Part shown: positions 9,156 to 22,659 of the stretch, in pieces | Position numbering within the stretch: the first letter of the stretch is position 1 | Layout: each line of letters opens with the position of its first letter | NCBI RefSeq assembly: GCF_000969885.1 | Contig: NZ_CP009501.1 | Location: 1,240,001 to 1,304,000 of the forward strand | Direction of reading: 5' to 3' | DNA from: Methanosarcina thermophila TM-1 | Lineage (GTDB): Archaea; Halobacteriota; Methanosarcinia; Methanosarcinales; Methanosarcinaceae | Length of the DNA stretch: 64,000 nucleotides | Translations under genes and position numbers: made by a program | The notes under the pieces: model-generated | Databases searched by the model: none | What the model was told of the DNA's origin: nothing | The model's input: the letters and a program-made list of their open reading frames with translations, nothing else

Positions 9156-11798
9156 ATGGCAAACATACCTCCTATTCCGAAAAGAATTGCTTCTATTAAA
9201 TTTGGCTTAATGTCCCCTAAGGAAATCCGTAGGATGAGCGCAACGCCAATTATCACAGCTGACACGTATGACGATGACGGATTCCCAATTGACATGGGGC
9301 TTATGGACACGAGACTCGGGGTTATTGACCCCGGGCTTCGCTGCAAAACTTGCTCAGGGAGAGCAGGCGAATGTCCAGGACACTTCGGACATATTGAACT
9401 TGTTGCTCCAGTAGTCCATGTAGGTTTCAACAAAGTAATCCGAAAACTCCTCAGGGCAACCTGCAGGAAATGCAGCAGGCTTCTCCTTGAGCCTGCACAG
9501 AAACAGTACTTTCTGGAGCACCTTTCAGGTATTGAGGAAATCGGGCATATGCCTGATGACCTGATCAATGAGGCATACAAGGAAGCCAGCAAAGTAAAGG
9601 TCTGTCCTTACTGCAATGAGGAACAGCTCGAAATTAAATTCGAAAAACCCACTGAATACCTTGAGAATGGGGAGAAGCTGACACCTACTGAAATAAGGGA
9701 CCGCTTCGAGAACATTCCTGACGAGGATATTCAGGTTATCGGAATGGATCCGAAGAATGCAAGACCTGAATGGATGATTCTTACAGTTCTGCCTGTACCT
9801 CCTGTTACGGTTCGTCCTTCAATTACCCTTGAATCCGGGCAGCGCAGTGAAGACGACCTGACACACAAGCTGGTAGACATTATCAGGATAAACCAGCGCT
9901 TCCAGGAAAACAGGGAAGCAGGCGCCCCTCAGCTCATTATTGAGGATCTCTGGGAACTCCTTCAGTATCACGTTACAACCTTCTTTGACAATTCCGTTTC
10001 AGGAATACCTCCGGCAAGGCACAGGTCAGGCAGACCTTTAAAAACCCTTTCCCAACGTTTGAAGGGTAAGGAAGGACGTTTCAGAGGAAGTCTATCAGGT
10101 AAACGTGTTAACTTCTCCGCCCGTACCGTAATCTCTCCAGGTCCCAACCTTAGCATTAATGAGGTAGGGGTTCCTCTGCCCATTGCGCGTACCCTGACAC
10201 TGCCCGTTATGGTAACACCAAGGAACATAGAGCAGCTCAAGATTTACGTGCGCAATGGTGAGGATATACACCCCGGAGCAAATTATGTACTGCGTCCTGA
10301 CGGCAGGCGTATAAAAGTCACCAATATGAATAAAGAAGACCTTGCCGAAAAACTGGAGTTCGGATGGATAGTTGAACGACAGTTGAAGGATGGGGATACT
10401 GTTCTCTTTAACAGGCAGCCCTCTCTGCACAAGATGAGCATTATGGCTCATTCTGTAAAGGTGCTTCCGGATAAAACATTCAGGCTGAACCCTGCAGTAT
10501 GCCCTCCGTATAACGCTGACTTTGATGGGGATGAGATGAACCTGCATGCCTTACAGACTGAAGAGTCCAGAGCTGAGGCAAAGATTCTCATGCAGGTTCA
10601 GGAAAATATTCTTTCCCCACGTTTCGGAGGTCCCATTATAGGCGGGATTCACGACCATATTTCAGGGCTTTTCCTGCTGACACGCTTTGAAAACCACATC
10701 TCCAAGCATGACGCTTACGATCTTCTTCGGAAGAGCAGTGTCCGAACTCTGCCAGAGCCTGCAGGGTATGATCCTGATGGAGAACCCTACTGGACAGGAA
10801 AGCAGATCTTCAGCCAGATCCTGCCCGAAAGCCTGAATTTGAAGTTTACAGCTCAGGTCTGCTCACACTGTGACACCTGTAAAAAGGAAGAATGTCCGAA
10901 CGATGCCTATGTGGTAATCCGGAACGGGAAGCTCATCACTGGCACAATAGATGAGGCAGCTATAGGAGCATTTAAAGGAAAGATCCAGGATCGCATTGTC
11001 AAGGAGATAGGCCCTGAGGCCGGAGCCCGCTTTGTGGATGATATGACAAGACTTGCAATTCGAGCTCTCATGCGGACAGGCCTGAGTTTCGGAATAGCTG
11101 ATGAAGACATTCCGAGAGAAGCGAAGATCCAGATCAATGAAGTTCTCGAAAAAGCTGAGGAGACTGTGCAGAATCTCATTAAATCTTACCAGAACAAGGA
11201 ACTTGAACCCCTTCCAGGAAGAACCCTTGATGAAACGATTGAAATGAGCATTATGCAGAAGCTCGGGAAAGCCAGGGACGATACCGGTAACATAGCAGAC
11301 AGTCACATGGGACTTGAAAACCCTGCTGTTATTATGGCACGTTCAGGAGCCAGAGGTTCCATCCTGAACCTTACCCAGATGGCAGCCTGTGTTGGACAGC
11401 AAGCCGTGCGTGGTGAACGTATCCGCAGAGGATATACAGGCAGGACATTGCCCCATTTCGAAAAGGGAGACCTTGGTTCAGAAGCTCATGGGTTCGTAAA
11501 GTCAAGCTACAAGAGCGGGCTTAACCCTACTGAATACTTCTTCCACGCAATTGGTGGTAGGGAAGGGCTTGTAGACACTGCGGTCAGAACATCACAGTCA
11601 GGGTACCTGCAGAGAAGGCTTGTCAACGCTCTTCAGGACCTGGAAGTTCAGTATGACCTTACAGTAAGGGATACAAGAGGCGTGCTCGTACAGTTCAAGT
11701 TTGGAGAAGACGGGATTAACCCCACGAAAAGCGATTTTAGCAAACCCGAGACGGTCCACAGGATTGTCAACTCGGTAGTAAACAAGGAGGTGGCCTGA
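9156..11798 (+). CDS. rpoA1: DNA-directed RNA polymerase subunit A'
   Basis: The 880-residue N-terminal part of the largest subunit. It carries the zinc-binding clamp (CKTCSGRAGECPGHFGH), a second Cys cluster (CRKC...CPYC), the RQPSLHK motif and the catalytic magnesium loop NADFDGDEMN. The bridge-helix region (ESLVDTA-type sequence, here REGLVDTAVRTSQSGYLQRR) lies near the C-terminus. The start ATG follows GAGGTGAGGT. It is 12 bases after rpoB1 and its TGA overlaps the ATG of rpoA2, so translational coupling is likely. Confidence 0.98.
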   Translation: MANIPPIPKRIASIKFGLMSPKEIRRMSATPIITADTYDDDGFPIDMGLMDTRLGVIDPGLRCKTCSGRAGECPGHFGHIELVAPVVHVGFNKVIRKLLRATCRKCSRLLLEPAQKQYFLEHLSGIEEIGHMPDDLINEAYKEASKVKVCPYCNEEQLEIKFEKPTEYLENGEKLTPTEIRDRFENIPDEDIQVIGMDPKNARPEWMILTVLPVPPVTVRPSITLESGQRSEDDLTHKLVDIIRINQRFQENREAGAPQLIIEDLWELLQYHVTTFFDNSVSGIPPARHRSGRPLKTLSQRLKGKEGRFRGSLSGKRVNFSARTVISPGPNLSINEVGVPLPIARTLTLPVMVTPRNIEQLKIYVRNGEDIHPGANYVLRPDGRRIKVTNMNKEDLAEKLEFGWIVERQLKDGDTVLFNRQPSLHKMSIMAHSVKVLPDKTFRLNPAVCPPYNADFDGDEMNLHALQTEESRAEAKILMQVQENILSPRFGGPIIGGIHDHISGLFLLTRFENHISKHDAYDLLRKSSVRTLPEPAGYDPDGEPYWTGKQIFSQILPESLNLKFTAQVCSHCDTCKKEECPNDAYVVIRNGKLITGTIDEAAIGAFKGKIQDRIVKEIGPEAGARFVDDMTRLAIRALMRTGLSFGIADEDIPREAKIQINEVLEKAEETVQNLIKSYQNKELEPLPGRTLDETIEMSIMQKLGKARDDTGNIADSHMGLENPAVIMARSGARGSILNLTQMAACVGQQAVRGERIRRGYTGRTLPHFEKGDLGSEAHGFVKSSYKSGLNPTEYFFHAIGGREGLVDTAVRTSQSGYLQRRLVNALQDLEVQYDLTVRDTRGVLVQFKFGEDGINPTKSDFSKPETVHRIVNSVVNKEVA

Positions 11799-12976
11799 TG
11801 AGTATCAGTGAAGCTACAATCGATAGCATGATAAAAGATCTGCCTCTTCCTTCAAATATCCTTAATACGCTTAGGGAAGACGCCATTAAAGCGGGTGTAA
11901 GCAAGAAGGAAATGGAAGAGATTATAGAAAGGTTGATGGAAGAGTATCAGGCCTCATGCATTGAGCCCTGTGATGCTGCCGGTGTGGTTGCAGCCCAGTC
12001 TATAGGAGAGCCGGGTACCCAGATGACGATGCGTACCTTCCACTATGCTGGTGTCGCCGAGATTAACGTTACTCTCGGTCTGCCCCGTCTTATCGAAATC
12101 GTGGACGCAAGGAAAATTCCGAGTACTCCTATGATGACAATTGCCCTTTCCAAAGAACATCCAGATGACTATGCTTACAACAGGGAGAAAACAAGAGCTC
12201 TTGCCTGGGAAATTGAAGCGACCAAGGTAGATCACATTGCTGATGTGACAACCGATCTTTCCCAGATGCAGCTGATAATAGACCTGCATGAAAAAGCAAT
12301 GGAAAGCAGGAACATTACTATAGACCAGGTAAAGGAAAAGTTAAGCGATGAACTGAATGCGAAGGTTACCATTTCCCCGGATATAGACAACCAGATTATT
12401 ATTGCCCCTGGAGAGCCTTCTTACAGGGAACTTCTCCAGCTTGCAAAGAGCATCCACAACGTCACTCTGAAAGGCGTTGAAGGAATCAAGCGCGTAGTGG
12501 TTCGTAAGGAAGGGGAAGAATATACCCTCTATACCGAAGGCTCGGCCCTGCGTGAAGTTCTTCAGTTTGAAGGTGTAGATAAAACAAGGACAAGCACGAA
12601 TAATATCAATGAGATCTATGAAGTGCTTGGGATAGAAGCTGCAAGAAATGCGATTATTAAGGAAGCAACCGATACCCTGCGCGAACAGGGTCTTACTGTG
12701 GATATTCGCCACATTATGCTTGTGGCTGACCTCATGACCTGCGATGGAGAAGTAAAGCAGATAGGAAGGCACGGAATCTCAGGTGAGAAGGCAAGTGTAT
12801 TTGCCCGTGCAGCTTTTGAGGTTACAGTAAATCACCTGCTGGATGCAGGGATGCGTGGGGACGTAGACCAGCTTCAGGGTGTTACGGAAAACATTATTGT
12901 CGGTCAGCCTATCCGTATGGGTACCGGGGACGTACACCTGATAAGCCGAAGAAAAAGCGAAGTTGAAGCTGAGTAA
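11798..12976 (+). CDS. rpoA2: DNA-directed RNA polymerase subunit A''
   Basis: The 392-residue C-terminal part of the largest subunit, split from A' as in archaea. The trigger-loop region is intact (AQSIGEPGTQMTMRTFHYAGV), and the C-terminal jaw/clamp sequence GRHGISGEKASVFARAAFEVTVNHLLDA is typical. The ATG shares its first base with the rpoA1 stop (TGATG) and is preceded by AAGGAGGTGG. No intein is present in either A' or A''. Confidence 0.98.
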   Translation: MSISEATIDSMIKDLPLPSNILNTLREDAIKAGVSKKEMEEIIERLMEEYQASCIEPCDAAGVVAAQSIGEPGTQMTMRTFHYAGVAEINVTLGLPRLIEIVDARKIPSTPMMTIALSKEHPDDYAYNREKTRALAWEIEATKVDHIADVTTDLSQMQLIIDLHEKAMESRNITIDQVKEKLSDELNAKVTISPDIDNQIIIAPGEPSYRELLQLAKSIHNVTLKGVEGIKRVVVRKEGEEYTLYTEGSALREVLQFEGVDKTRTSTNNINEIYEVLGIEAARNAIIKEATDTLREQGLTVDIRHIMLVADLMTCDGEVKQIGRHGISGEKASVFARAAFEVTVNHLLDAGMRGDVDQLQGVTENIIVGQPIRMGTGDVHLISRRKSEVEAE

Positions 12977-13024
12977 GGTGAAGTTTCGGTTTTTGACCTG
13001 AAACTCAACCTATAATTATTTAAA

Positions 13025-13115
13025 CGTGTAGCCTGATAGAAGACCAGTCCAGATCAGGCATACATTAACCTTTATAAGACTCAAAGAATCCTGCTACAAA
13101 AACTTGAGTCCGCGA
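13025..13115 (+). other. Two potential hairpins between rpoA2 and rpl30e
   Basis: GCCTGAT at 13031-13037 pairs with ATCAGGC at 13053-13059, and GACTCAA at 13078-13084 pairs with TTGAGTC at 13104-13110. They lie in the 250-base spacer of an otherwise compact operon and could be an attenuating or processing structure, or two weak terminators. A TATA-like CTTTATAAG at ~13070 may be an internal promoter. Confidence 0.35.
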
Positions 13116-13212
13116 GGCTCTTAACCAGAAAATAAATATAAGGCATCAGGTATTTAGAGTACCATATATTCACCGAGATTGGAAAATCTTTATTAAGAAA
13201 GAGGTCGAGTAG

Positions 13213-13533
<321 letters not shown>

Positions 13534-13553
13534 TAGAAGGAGTTGGCAACGTT

Positions 13554-13979
13554 TTGGGTGAAATAAGACTTACTGCAGAAAGCATCCAGTACATTGCGTT
13601 ATTTGAAAATATGACACGAGCCAAAATTCTCGACTGTATCCCTGAAGAGGAAAGGCTCGTTTATGTCGTAAAACAGGGTGATATGGGGCTTGCTATAGGC
13701 AAAAATGGAGAAAATATAAACCGTGTTAAAAAAGCCCTGGATAAACCCATAGAACTTGTGGAATATTCAGATGACCCTGTAGCCTTCTTGAAGAACGCTT
13801 TCGGACCAGTGTCCGTGAGTTCGGTAAACATTATAAACAAAAATGGCAAGCGTTTAGCTTATGTAGAGGTACCCAATAAAGAGAAGGGTCTTGCTATAGG
13901 CCGCAACGGGAAGAACATCGAAAAAGTAAAGATGCTTGCCCGTCGCCATCATAACATAGAAGATGTAATCTTGCAGTAA
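13554..13979 (+). CDS. nusA: Archaeal NusA-like transcription factor (two KH domains)
   Basis: A ~141-residue archaeal NusA, consisting only of the two RNA-binding KH domains and lacking the bacterial N-terminal and S1 domains. The paired KH signature motifs are visible: GLAIGKNGENINRVKKAL and GLAIGRNGKNIEKVKML. It is thought to act in transcription elongation or termination, though its archaeal role is less well defined. The start is probably TTG 13554 (product beginning GEIRLTAESIQYI), with GGAG about ten bases upstream; a TTG at 13530 overlaps the L30e stop. Confidence 0.94.
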   Translation: MGEIRLTAESIQYIALFENMTRAKILDCIPEEERLVYVVKQGDMGLAIGKNGENINRVKKALDKPIELVEYSDDPVAFLKNAFGPVSVSSVNIINKNGKRLAYVEVPNKEKGLAIGRNGKNIEKVKMLARRHHNIEDVILQ

Positions 13980-14007
13980 TCGATCATAATTTACGTTGAT
14001 CCATTAA

Positions 14008-14514
<507 letters not shown>

Positions 14515-14517
14515 TAA

Positions 14518-15081
<564 letters not shown>

Positions 15082-15089
15082 TCGTTTAT

Positions 15090-15170
15090 GTGGGTTGCCC
15101 GATTTAAAAGTGATTATATAACAAATTACGTGGGTTGCCCGATTTAAAAATTGATTATATGACAAATTAC
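15090..15170. repeat. Tandem ~40-base direct repeat between rps7 and EF-2
   Basis: The unit beginning GTGGGTTGCCCGATTTAAAA and ending ACAAATTAC occurs twice in a row (15090-15129 and 15130-15170) with only a few differences. It includes TATA-like TTTAAAA and GATTATAT elements, so the duplication may have doubled a promoter for the EF-2 gene. Confidence 0.8.
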
Positions 15171-15192
15171 ATTTGATTAGAAAGGTATTAGC

Positions 15193-17385
15193 ATGGGACG
15201 AAGAAAGAAGATGGTCGAGCGCGTAATAACGCTCATGAATGAGCCGACAAAAATTAGAAATATCGGTATCGTTGCGCATATTGACCATGGAAAAACTACA
15301 TTATCGGACAACCTGTTAGCCGGCGCCGGCATGATTTCAAAGGAACTTGCTGGCAGACAGTTGTTCATGGACTCCGATGAAGAAGAACAGGCAAGAGGTA
15401 TCACAATTGACGCCTCTAACGTTTCAATGGTTCACACTTTTGACAATGAAGATTACCTGATCAACCTGATCGACACCCCAGGGCACGTTGACTTCGGTGG
15501 GGACGTTACCCGTGCCATGAGAGCTGTGGATGGGGCAGTCGTGGTCGTGGATGCAGTCGAAGGTACAATGCCCCAGACTGAGACCGTACTGAGACAGGCT
15601 CTCAGGGAACACGTCAAACCCGTACTTTTCGTTAATAAAGTAGACAGGCTGATCAATGAGCTGCAGGTCGATGCTCAGGAAATGCAGGTCCGTCTTGGAA
15701 AGGTCATTGATCACGTGAACAATCTCATTAAAAACATGAACCCTGAAAAGTACAAGGCAGGCTGGAAAGTTGACGCTGCAGTCGGAACTGTTGCTTTCGG
15801 GTCCGCACTTTACAACTGGGCAATCAGTGTGCCTATGATGAAGAAAACAGGGATCTCCTTTAAGGAAGTATTCGACTACTGTAAAGCTGGAGACATGAAG
15901 TCCCTGGCTGAGAAGTGCCCGCTGCACGAAGCTGTGCTTGATATGGTCATTCACTTCCTGCCAAACCCGATTGAAGCCCAGAAGGAAAGGGTACCTATTA
16001 TATGGCATGGGGATACGAAATCTGAGATCGGACAGTCTATGATCAACGCAAATGCAGACGGAGAGCTCGCATTCATGGTGACTGACATTTCCGTTGATCC
16101 TCATGCAGGTGAGGTTGCAACTGGAAGGTTATTCAGTGGCTCTCTTACTCGTGGCATGGAAGTCTACACCTCAGGCAGTATAAAGAAGAGCAGGGTCCAG
16201 CAGGTGGGTATCTTCATGGGTCCCGAAAGGCTTGAAGTGGACAAGATTCCTGCAGGAAACATTGCTGCAGTTACCGGTCTTAAAGAAGCAATCGTGGGTT
16301 CCACCGTAACAACCCTTGAAGGTATGACACCTTTCGAGAGCATAAGGCACGTAAGCGAGCCCGTGGTGACTGTAGCTGTAGAAGCCAAGCACACCAAGGA
16401 CCTGCCCAAACTGATTGAGGTTCTCAGACAGGTTGCAAAGGAAGACCCGACCCTTCAGATCACTCTTGACGAGGAAACCGGGGAGCACCTTATGGCAGGT
16501 ATGGGAGAACTTCACCTTGAGGTTATTGCCCACAGGATCGAAAGGGACAAAAACGTGGAAATCACCACGAGCAAGCCAATTGTCGTTTACAGGGAAACCG
16601 TTAAGAAGAAGATCGAACCTGTAGAAGGAAAATCTCCGAACAGGCACAACAGGTTCTATATCTATGTTGAGCCTCTTGACCCTGAGATTGTCAATGCTAT
16701 CAAAGCCGGCGACATTACCATGGAAATGCCCGAACTTGAACGCAGGCAGAAGCTCATTGAACTCGGGATGGACAAAGAAGAGGCAAAAGGCATTGTTGGG
16801 ATCTTCAATTCCAATATCTTCATTGATATGACCAAAGGTATCCAGTACCTGAATGAGACAATGGAACTCGTGCTTGACGGATTTGAAGAAGTTATGCGTG
16901 CAGGCCCGCTCACAAGGGAGCCAGTTGCAAATGTAAAATGCGTGCTCGTAGATGCCAAGCTTCACGAGGATGCAATCCACAGAGGTCCGGCTCAGGTTAT
17001 TCCTGCTGCAAGGCAGGCAATCCAGGCAGGTATGCTTATGGCTGACGACACCCTGCTCGAGCCTTACCAGAAGGTCTTTGTCCAGGTGCCCCAGCTTTTA
17101 ATGGGTGGTGCAACAAAAGAACTGCAGGGCCGCCGTGGGGTTATTCTTAATATGACCACGGAAGGAGACCTGGCAATCATTGAGGCCAGAGTGCCTGTAG
17201 CTGAGATGTTCGGATTTGCAGGTGAGATCAGGTCTGCAACTGAGGGGCGCGCAATGTGGAGCACAGAGTTTGGAGGCTTTGACTTTGTGCCTTCCAGCCT
17301 CCAGAATGAAATTGTTGGCCAGATTAGAGAAAGGAAAGGACTGAAGAAGGAACTGCCCAAACCTTCCGACTTCCTTTCAATGTAA
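15193..17385 (+). CDS. fusA: Translation elongation factor aEF-2
   Basis: A 730-residue GTPase that drives ribosomal translocation. The G domain has G1 (AHIDHGKTT), G2 (RGITI), G3 (DTPGHVDF) and G4 (NKVD) motifs. The diphthamide loop [12 protein letters not shown] near residue 596 carries the His modified in archaeal and eukaryotic EF-2. The ATG follows AAAGGT. The gene is monocistronic-looking at its 3' end, where a hairpin overlaps the stop codon. Confidence 0.98.
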   Translation: MGRRKKMVERVITLMNEPTKIRNIGIVAHIDHGKTTLSDNLLAGAGMISKELAGRQLFMDSDEEEQARGITIDASNVSMVHTFDNEDYLINLIDTPGHVDFGGDVTRAMRAVDGAVVVVDAVEGTMPQTETVLRQALREHVKPVLFVNKVDRLINELQVDAQEMQVRLGKVIDHVNNLIKNMNPEKYKAGWKVDAAVGTVAFGSALYNWAISVPMMKKTGISFKEVFDYCKAGDMKSLAEKCPLHEAVLDMVIHFLPNPIEAQKERVPIIWHGDTKSEIGQSMINANADGELAFMVTDISVDPHAGEVATGRLFSGSLTRGMEVYTSGSIKKSRVQQVGIFMGPERLEVDKIPAGNIAAVTGLKEAIVGSTVTTLEGMTPFESIRHVSEPVVTVAVEAKHTKDLPKLIEVLRQVAKEDPTLQITLDEETGEHLMAGMGELHLEVIAHRIERDKNVEITTSKPIVVYRETVKKKIEPVEGKSPNRHNRFYIYVEPLDPEIVNAIKAGDITMEMPELERRQKLIELGMDKEEAKGIVGIFNSNIFIDMTKGIQYLNETMELVLDGFEEVMRAGPLTREPVANVKCVLVDAKLHEDAIHRGPAQVIPAARQAIQAGMLMADDTLLEPYQKVFVQVPQLLMGGATKELQGRRGVILNMTTEGDLAIIEARVPVAEMFGFAGEIRSATEGRAMWSTEFGGFDFVPSSLQNEIVGQIRERKGLKKELPKPSDFLSM

Positions 17386-17416
17386 GCGGATTTTCCGCTT
17401 TACCTTAATATTTTTA
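17384..17416 (+). terminator. Hairpin overlapping the EF-2 stop codon
   Basis: AAGCGGA (17384-17390), a three-base loop and TCCGCTT (17394-17400) form a perfect seven-base stem that begins in the TAA stop. A T-rich stretch (TTAATATTTTTAGG) follows. It is a plausible transcription terminator or processing site before EF-1alpha. Confidence 0.55.
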
Positions 17417-17760
17417 GGTTATACCTGTCTTCCAGCAGGATAGAAAAAGTACCTGACTGATCTCGAAGGGAAGAGAATCCCTATCGATCTGGAAATACGG
17501 TCAATCGGAAAGCTTTAAGATAAGGTATGCCTATATTGGGGAAAACGTCCAGGCCACTGAAAAATTCAGAGAGCAGCGGTTCACGAAGAAGTTCGGAAAA
17601 AGATGCTGAAAAATTGATCAAGTATTAATATTGATCAAATATTGATGAGACGTAAAAACATAGAAACGTGTGAATCAATATTGGGATCCGCCCTAATCTT
17701 AATATAGTAAATATTTGATATACCATTGAAACTCATCCAGAATTACAGGAGAATTTTAAT
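17401..17760. other. Leader/intergenic region before EF-1alpha
   Basis: No recognisable gene; the longest open frame is a 33-codon Ser/Lys-rich frame near 17527-17628 without family resemblance. AT-rich TATA-like sequence (ATATAGTAAATATTTGATATA) at about 17700-17725 is a likely promoter for EF-1alpha, giving it a start of its own apart from EF-2. Confidence 0.4.
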
Positions 17761-19375
<1,615 letters not shown>

Positions 19376-19603
19376 CCGAGAAAAAAGACAGGCTACAGAA
19401 ATTCTCTGTACCCGGTCTTGCAAACATCTTTTTCACTTCTTTATTCCAGAATGTCATATTCCTCTTAATATAAATTTGAGAAGATTGCCGGCGACCGTCG
19501 AATCAGACGTTTTTCTCGCCAGCTTCTCTGCAAACTATAAATCTCTTCATTATCTTCTTGCGTTCTTACGCTCTTCTTGCGTTCTCCTTTTATCATTATA
19601 TCC

Positions 19604-21121
19604 TCAGAAACGGCGTTCTACTGTATAAGTGACAAGTTTCGTCCCTCTGGCAGGCACCGTTACTCTGAATTCTATCGTAAAGGCATTGATTTCTTCATAA
19701 CTGTCTGAACTTTCCAGGATTTCCCATTCCCCGTAGAGGTGCTCCACAATCGTGACGGGCTGATCCTCAGATTTACTGTTATTAATTTCGATCTGATAGG
19801 TGACCCGCTCTACATTATCGCTTATGCGCTGGTAATCGGTTTCATTCCGCCTGGCTGTCAGATCGAAAGCTGAGCCCACACTCACTCTTAACTCCTCGCC
19901 TTCAGGAGTGTGTTTTATCCGGTCTTCCCCAAGGAACTGGAGCTCTCCTGAAGAATCAGTACTGTAAATTCTCATAACTCCTGCTGGAACAGGCATCCCA
20001 AGCCCGCTTTCGTTTGTGTTTTGAAGCGTAAGATAAGCCAGGATTCTCTCACTCACAGAACTATCATAGATCAGCTTCTTTTCTATGGGCACTGAATTGG
20101 CAGACAGCAGAGAAATCTGCTTTGCCTGGTTATTTTCCAGGGTTACCGGGTTTTCAAGGGTATATAGATGGTACTCAAAAAGAGGCTCCTGGACAAAGGG
20201 TGTTTGCGTTGCTCTTTCGTCAGCAACGGCTCTTTCTTCCATAACCGGAGTCGCTGCTTCAGAAACACGATTTATCTGGCCTGAAACTAGCTTCAGAACT
20301 GCATTTTCAAAGGTTATTCCTGCCCTGTTGTCAATGTTAGCCCATCCTCTAATATCTGCCTCGGTATTCTCCGCATTGCTCATCAGGATATAAGCCGCCT
20401 TCCAGTTCATTCCGCTCGTCAGGTAGGAAATTAAAAGTTCCCTCGCCCCGGATACAGGAGAATAAATCTGCCATATGAGAGCGGGTCTTATAGAAAGCCC
20501 GGACGAATCTGCAAGTTCGACTTTTGAGAAGTCCTCAATTACCACGACCTGTTCTGCTTCGGTTTTAAGAACTATGCTGTTGCCTGAATGACTTAACAAT
20601 GTGCCGGTATACATTTCACCGTTCCTGTCGGTTACATTGACTTCTCTGCCAAGGTATTTTTCAAGCAGATTCGAACTGTCCAAAACGTCATACTCGTAGT
20701 TCTGCTCAAGTACAGCAGTATCCTCATATTCCGCATCCTCGATGATAACAGAAGTCGGGTCTATTCCGGAAGGAATATCCGTGTACTCAACCTGATTGAC
20801 CCCACTTTGCAGCTCGATCTCTCGCCTTTCCTTCACAAGGGCAATTCCCTGTTCATAAATCGTAATCTCAGAATTTTCCACAACCCCTCCACCCGCTTCT
20901 GAGGTTAAATTTATCGAAGTGTCTGAGGTCAGGTTTCCTGCGATCCTTGGTGACCTGATCACGGATTCAATGCCAGCACCTGTGTTAATTGCGGTCGTAT
21001 TATTTGCAGGCTCGTATTCCTGAGCTATAACTCCCATACTCAGGGGAACCAGGTTTGAAAAAAGCAGCATTCCCCCAAAGAATCCCAATATAAGCCAGAA
21101 GAGAAGTTTCTTCACTCCCAT
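19604..21121 (-). CDS. Exported protein with a DUF4139-type domain
   Basis: A 505-residue protein with an N-terminal signal/anchor segment (LLFWLILGFFGGMLLFSNLVP). After a polar linker it has the beta-rich N-terminal part (YEQGIALVKERREIELQSG, DPTSVII) and the GMNWKAAYIL motif typical of DUF4139 proteins, ending in a beta-rich C-terminus without a second membrane anchor. The family has no established biochemical role; it is predicted to face the cell exterior. It is convergent with S10 and has no obvious operon partner. Confidence 0.8.
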   Translation of the reverse strand: MGVKKLLFWLILGFFGGMLLFSNLVPLSMGVIAQEYEPANNTTAINTGAGIESVIRSPRIAGNLTSDTSINLTSEAGGGVVENSEITIYEQGIALVKERREIELQSGVNQVEYTDIPSGIDPTSVIIEDAEYEDTAVLEQNYEYDVLDSSNLLEKYLGREVNVTDRNGEMYTGTLLSHSGNSIVLKTEAEQVVVIEDFSKVELADSSGLSIRPALIWQIYSPVSGARELLISYLTSGMNWKAAYILMSNAENTEADIRGWANIDNRAGITFENAVLKLVSGQINRVSEAATPVMEERAVADERATQTPFVQEPLFEYHLYTLENPVTLENNQAKQISLLSANSVPIEKKLIYDSSVSERILAYLTLQNTNESGLGMPVPAGVMRIYSTDSSGELQFLGEDRIKHTPEGEELRVSVGSAFDLTARRNETDYQRISDNVERVTYQIEINNSKSEDQPVTIVEHLYGEWEILESSDSYEEINAFTIEFRVTVPARGTKLVTYTVERRF

Positions 21122-21360
21122 ACTATTAAATGTAATTTAATTTTATATATATGTGCTTTATTGAGAATTCGGGGGAAGTTACACTTAAAAACTCAAATTC
21201 TGAATAGATATTCTTCAAAAAAATACAGAATGAGCTTATTAAAAGAGGGAAAATAAAAAATAAGGCATTATTAGAGAAGTTTTATATCACTCTGTATAAT
21301 ACCTCAATTGCCATTAATTGAATAAGGCACTCAGGAACTCTCTATAAAACGAATAATTGA

Positions 21361-21771
21361 TTACTTTAGCAACTTCAATGCATCCCTGCAAGCTGCTACA
21401 GCAGGTGCCCCTGAGGTTATGAATATAACATCCATAAGCCCCATTATTTCTTCTTTTGTAGCTCCGTTGTTGAGTGCACTCTGCATCTGCACAACTGTGC
21501 ATCTTTCACATTGCTTGGATGCAACAACAGCAAGTGCTACAAGGATTTTTGTTTTTGCAGATAGAGCTCCGTCTGACAGTAACTTTTTATTGCATCGATT
21601 ATACTTTTTAAGAAATTCACTGTCAAGCTCTCCAACGATCTCAAGAATGTGTGGTGTGAAACCCAGCTTCTCGCTCATGCTTTCCAGTAACTCTTCATGT
21701 TCAAGATCTTCCTGTTCTTCCCGACGAACGCCGCCGCAACATCCTTCCCCATATTCTTCCATATTTATCAA
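21361..21771 (-). CDS. Carboxymuconolactone decarboxylase/AhpD-like protein
   Basis: A 136-residue helical protein of the CMD/AhpD superfamily. The core reads [22 protein letters not shown]...[26 protein letters not shown], with a redox-capable CERC pair. AhpD-type members act as alkyl-hydroperoxidase-like thiol proteins, but the His that follows the CxxC in AhpD is not present, so peroxidase activity is uncertain. The N-terminus is rich in Glu and has a Cys pair (GEGCCGG). It is transcribed alone, downstream of a broken regulator. Confidence 0.85.
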   Translation of the reverse strand: MINMEEYGEGCCGGVRREEQEDLEHEELLESMSEKLGFTPHILEIVGELDSEFLKKYNRCNKKLLSDGALSAKTKILVALAVVASKQCERCTVVQMQSALNNGATKEEIMGLMDVIFITSGAPAVAACRDALKLLK

Positions 21772-21846
21772 TCCCCACTGAAATTCAACTGAATATATTA
21801 GATATCAGCTATTAATTTAGTATTATTGTATCTGTATGTATATTAT

Positions 21847-22659
21847 TTATCTATTCCTGAAGCTCCTTAACTCGTCTCCAGATGATTTGTCAAGATCAAA
21901 TATTTCTCCCCCATTCCACAGGAGCTCAAATTCCTTACCCAGACTCGTTGCAAGCCCTGTATCCCAGATTTTTATAACCGAAAGAATACGGTCACTATCG
22001 TGGGGTGAAGCTGAGATAGCACCACAGCACTCTCATCAATAATACCGAAACAGGAGTTAAGATTCTTGGTAAACCTTATATCGACGCCTTTTTTAAACAT
22101 GCCAAAATTTTCTTCTCCCTGCATTGAAAGCAAAGAAGAAAGCGGTGTAAAACGATGGGATACAAGCAGCCTGATTTTGACCCCGCGGTCAATAGCTCTC
22201 AAAACTTCGGGCAGCAAGCTGGCAATTATGGACATGCCAAAGGCAGGAGGAATTAAACATAATGACTTTTTTTACCTCGCTATAAACCGAAATGGCAAAC
22301 TTCCTGATTTCAGACTCAGTTACGGCAGTCGTCCAGAAAATCTCATCCTTTTGCTTTTGAACAGGAACGTTTTTAAGAACCTGTTTTGCCTCTTCAACAG
22401 AGCCTTTTCAAGCTTCGATATCTCTTTCTGCCTCAAATTTTCGCTTCTCAAAAAAGGAATTTAAAGCTATTTCAGGATCAACTGCCCTGAATTTTTTTGG
22501 TCTTGAGACCTGGATTTCTACAAAACCCTTTCCTGCAAGAGATTCAAGCACAGTATATATCTTCCCATAGGGTACGTCGGCGTCTTTACAAATAGAATTT
22601 GCTCCAGAAACCCCGAATTTTAAAAGAGAAAGGTATGCGGCTGCTTCATAAGCCGTCAA
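21847..22659 (-). pseudogene. TrmB-family transcriptional regulator, disrupted
   Basis: The N-terminal part (22408-22659) is a clear TrmB-type winged helix (LTAYEAAAYLSLLKFG...VPYGKIYTVLESLAGKGFVE). An in-frame TGA follows EAERDIEA, after which the same frame continues with family-like DEIFWTTAVTESEIRKF. A frameshift near 22237-22250 moves into the frame of IASLLPEVLRAIDRGVKIRLL, and another near 21985-21995 leads to IWDTGLATSLGKEFELLW and a TAA at 21847. One stop and two shifts indicate a real pseudogene rather than one sequencing error. The frame extends a little upstream of 22659 without a good start. Confidence 0.8.

Noticed and set aside
9156-12976. A possible intein at the A'/A'' junction
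   Set aside because: The two genes are a normal archaeal split with overlapping TGATG; no intein motifs are present.
17527-17628. A small Ser/Lys-rich frame in the EF-2/EF-1alpha spacer
   Set aside because: Thirty-three codons, no ribosome-binding site and no family resemblance; more likely leader sequence.
22066-22464. A 132-codon plus-strand open frame over the broken TrmB gene
   Set aside because: The minus strand carries recognisable TrmB sequence in three frames here; the plus frame has no resemblance to a known family.
21847-22659. Reading the in-frame TGA of the TrmB gene as a recoded selenocysteine codon
   Set aside because: Two additional frameshifts are needed, the residue is not a conserved Cys position, and Methanosarcina is not known to use selenocysteine.
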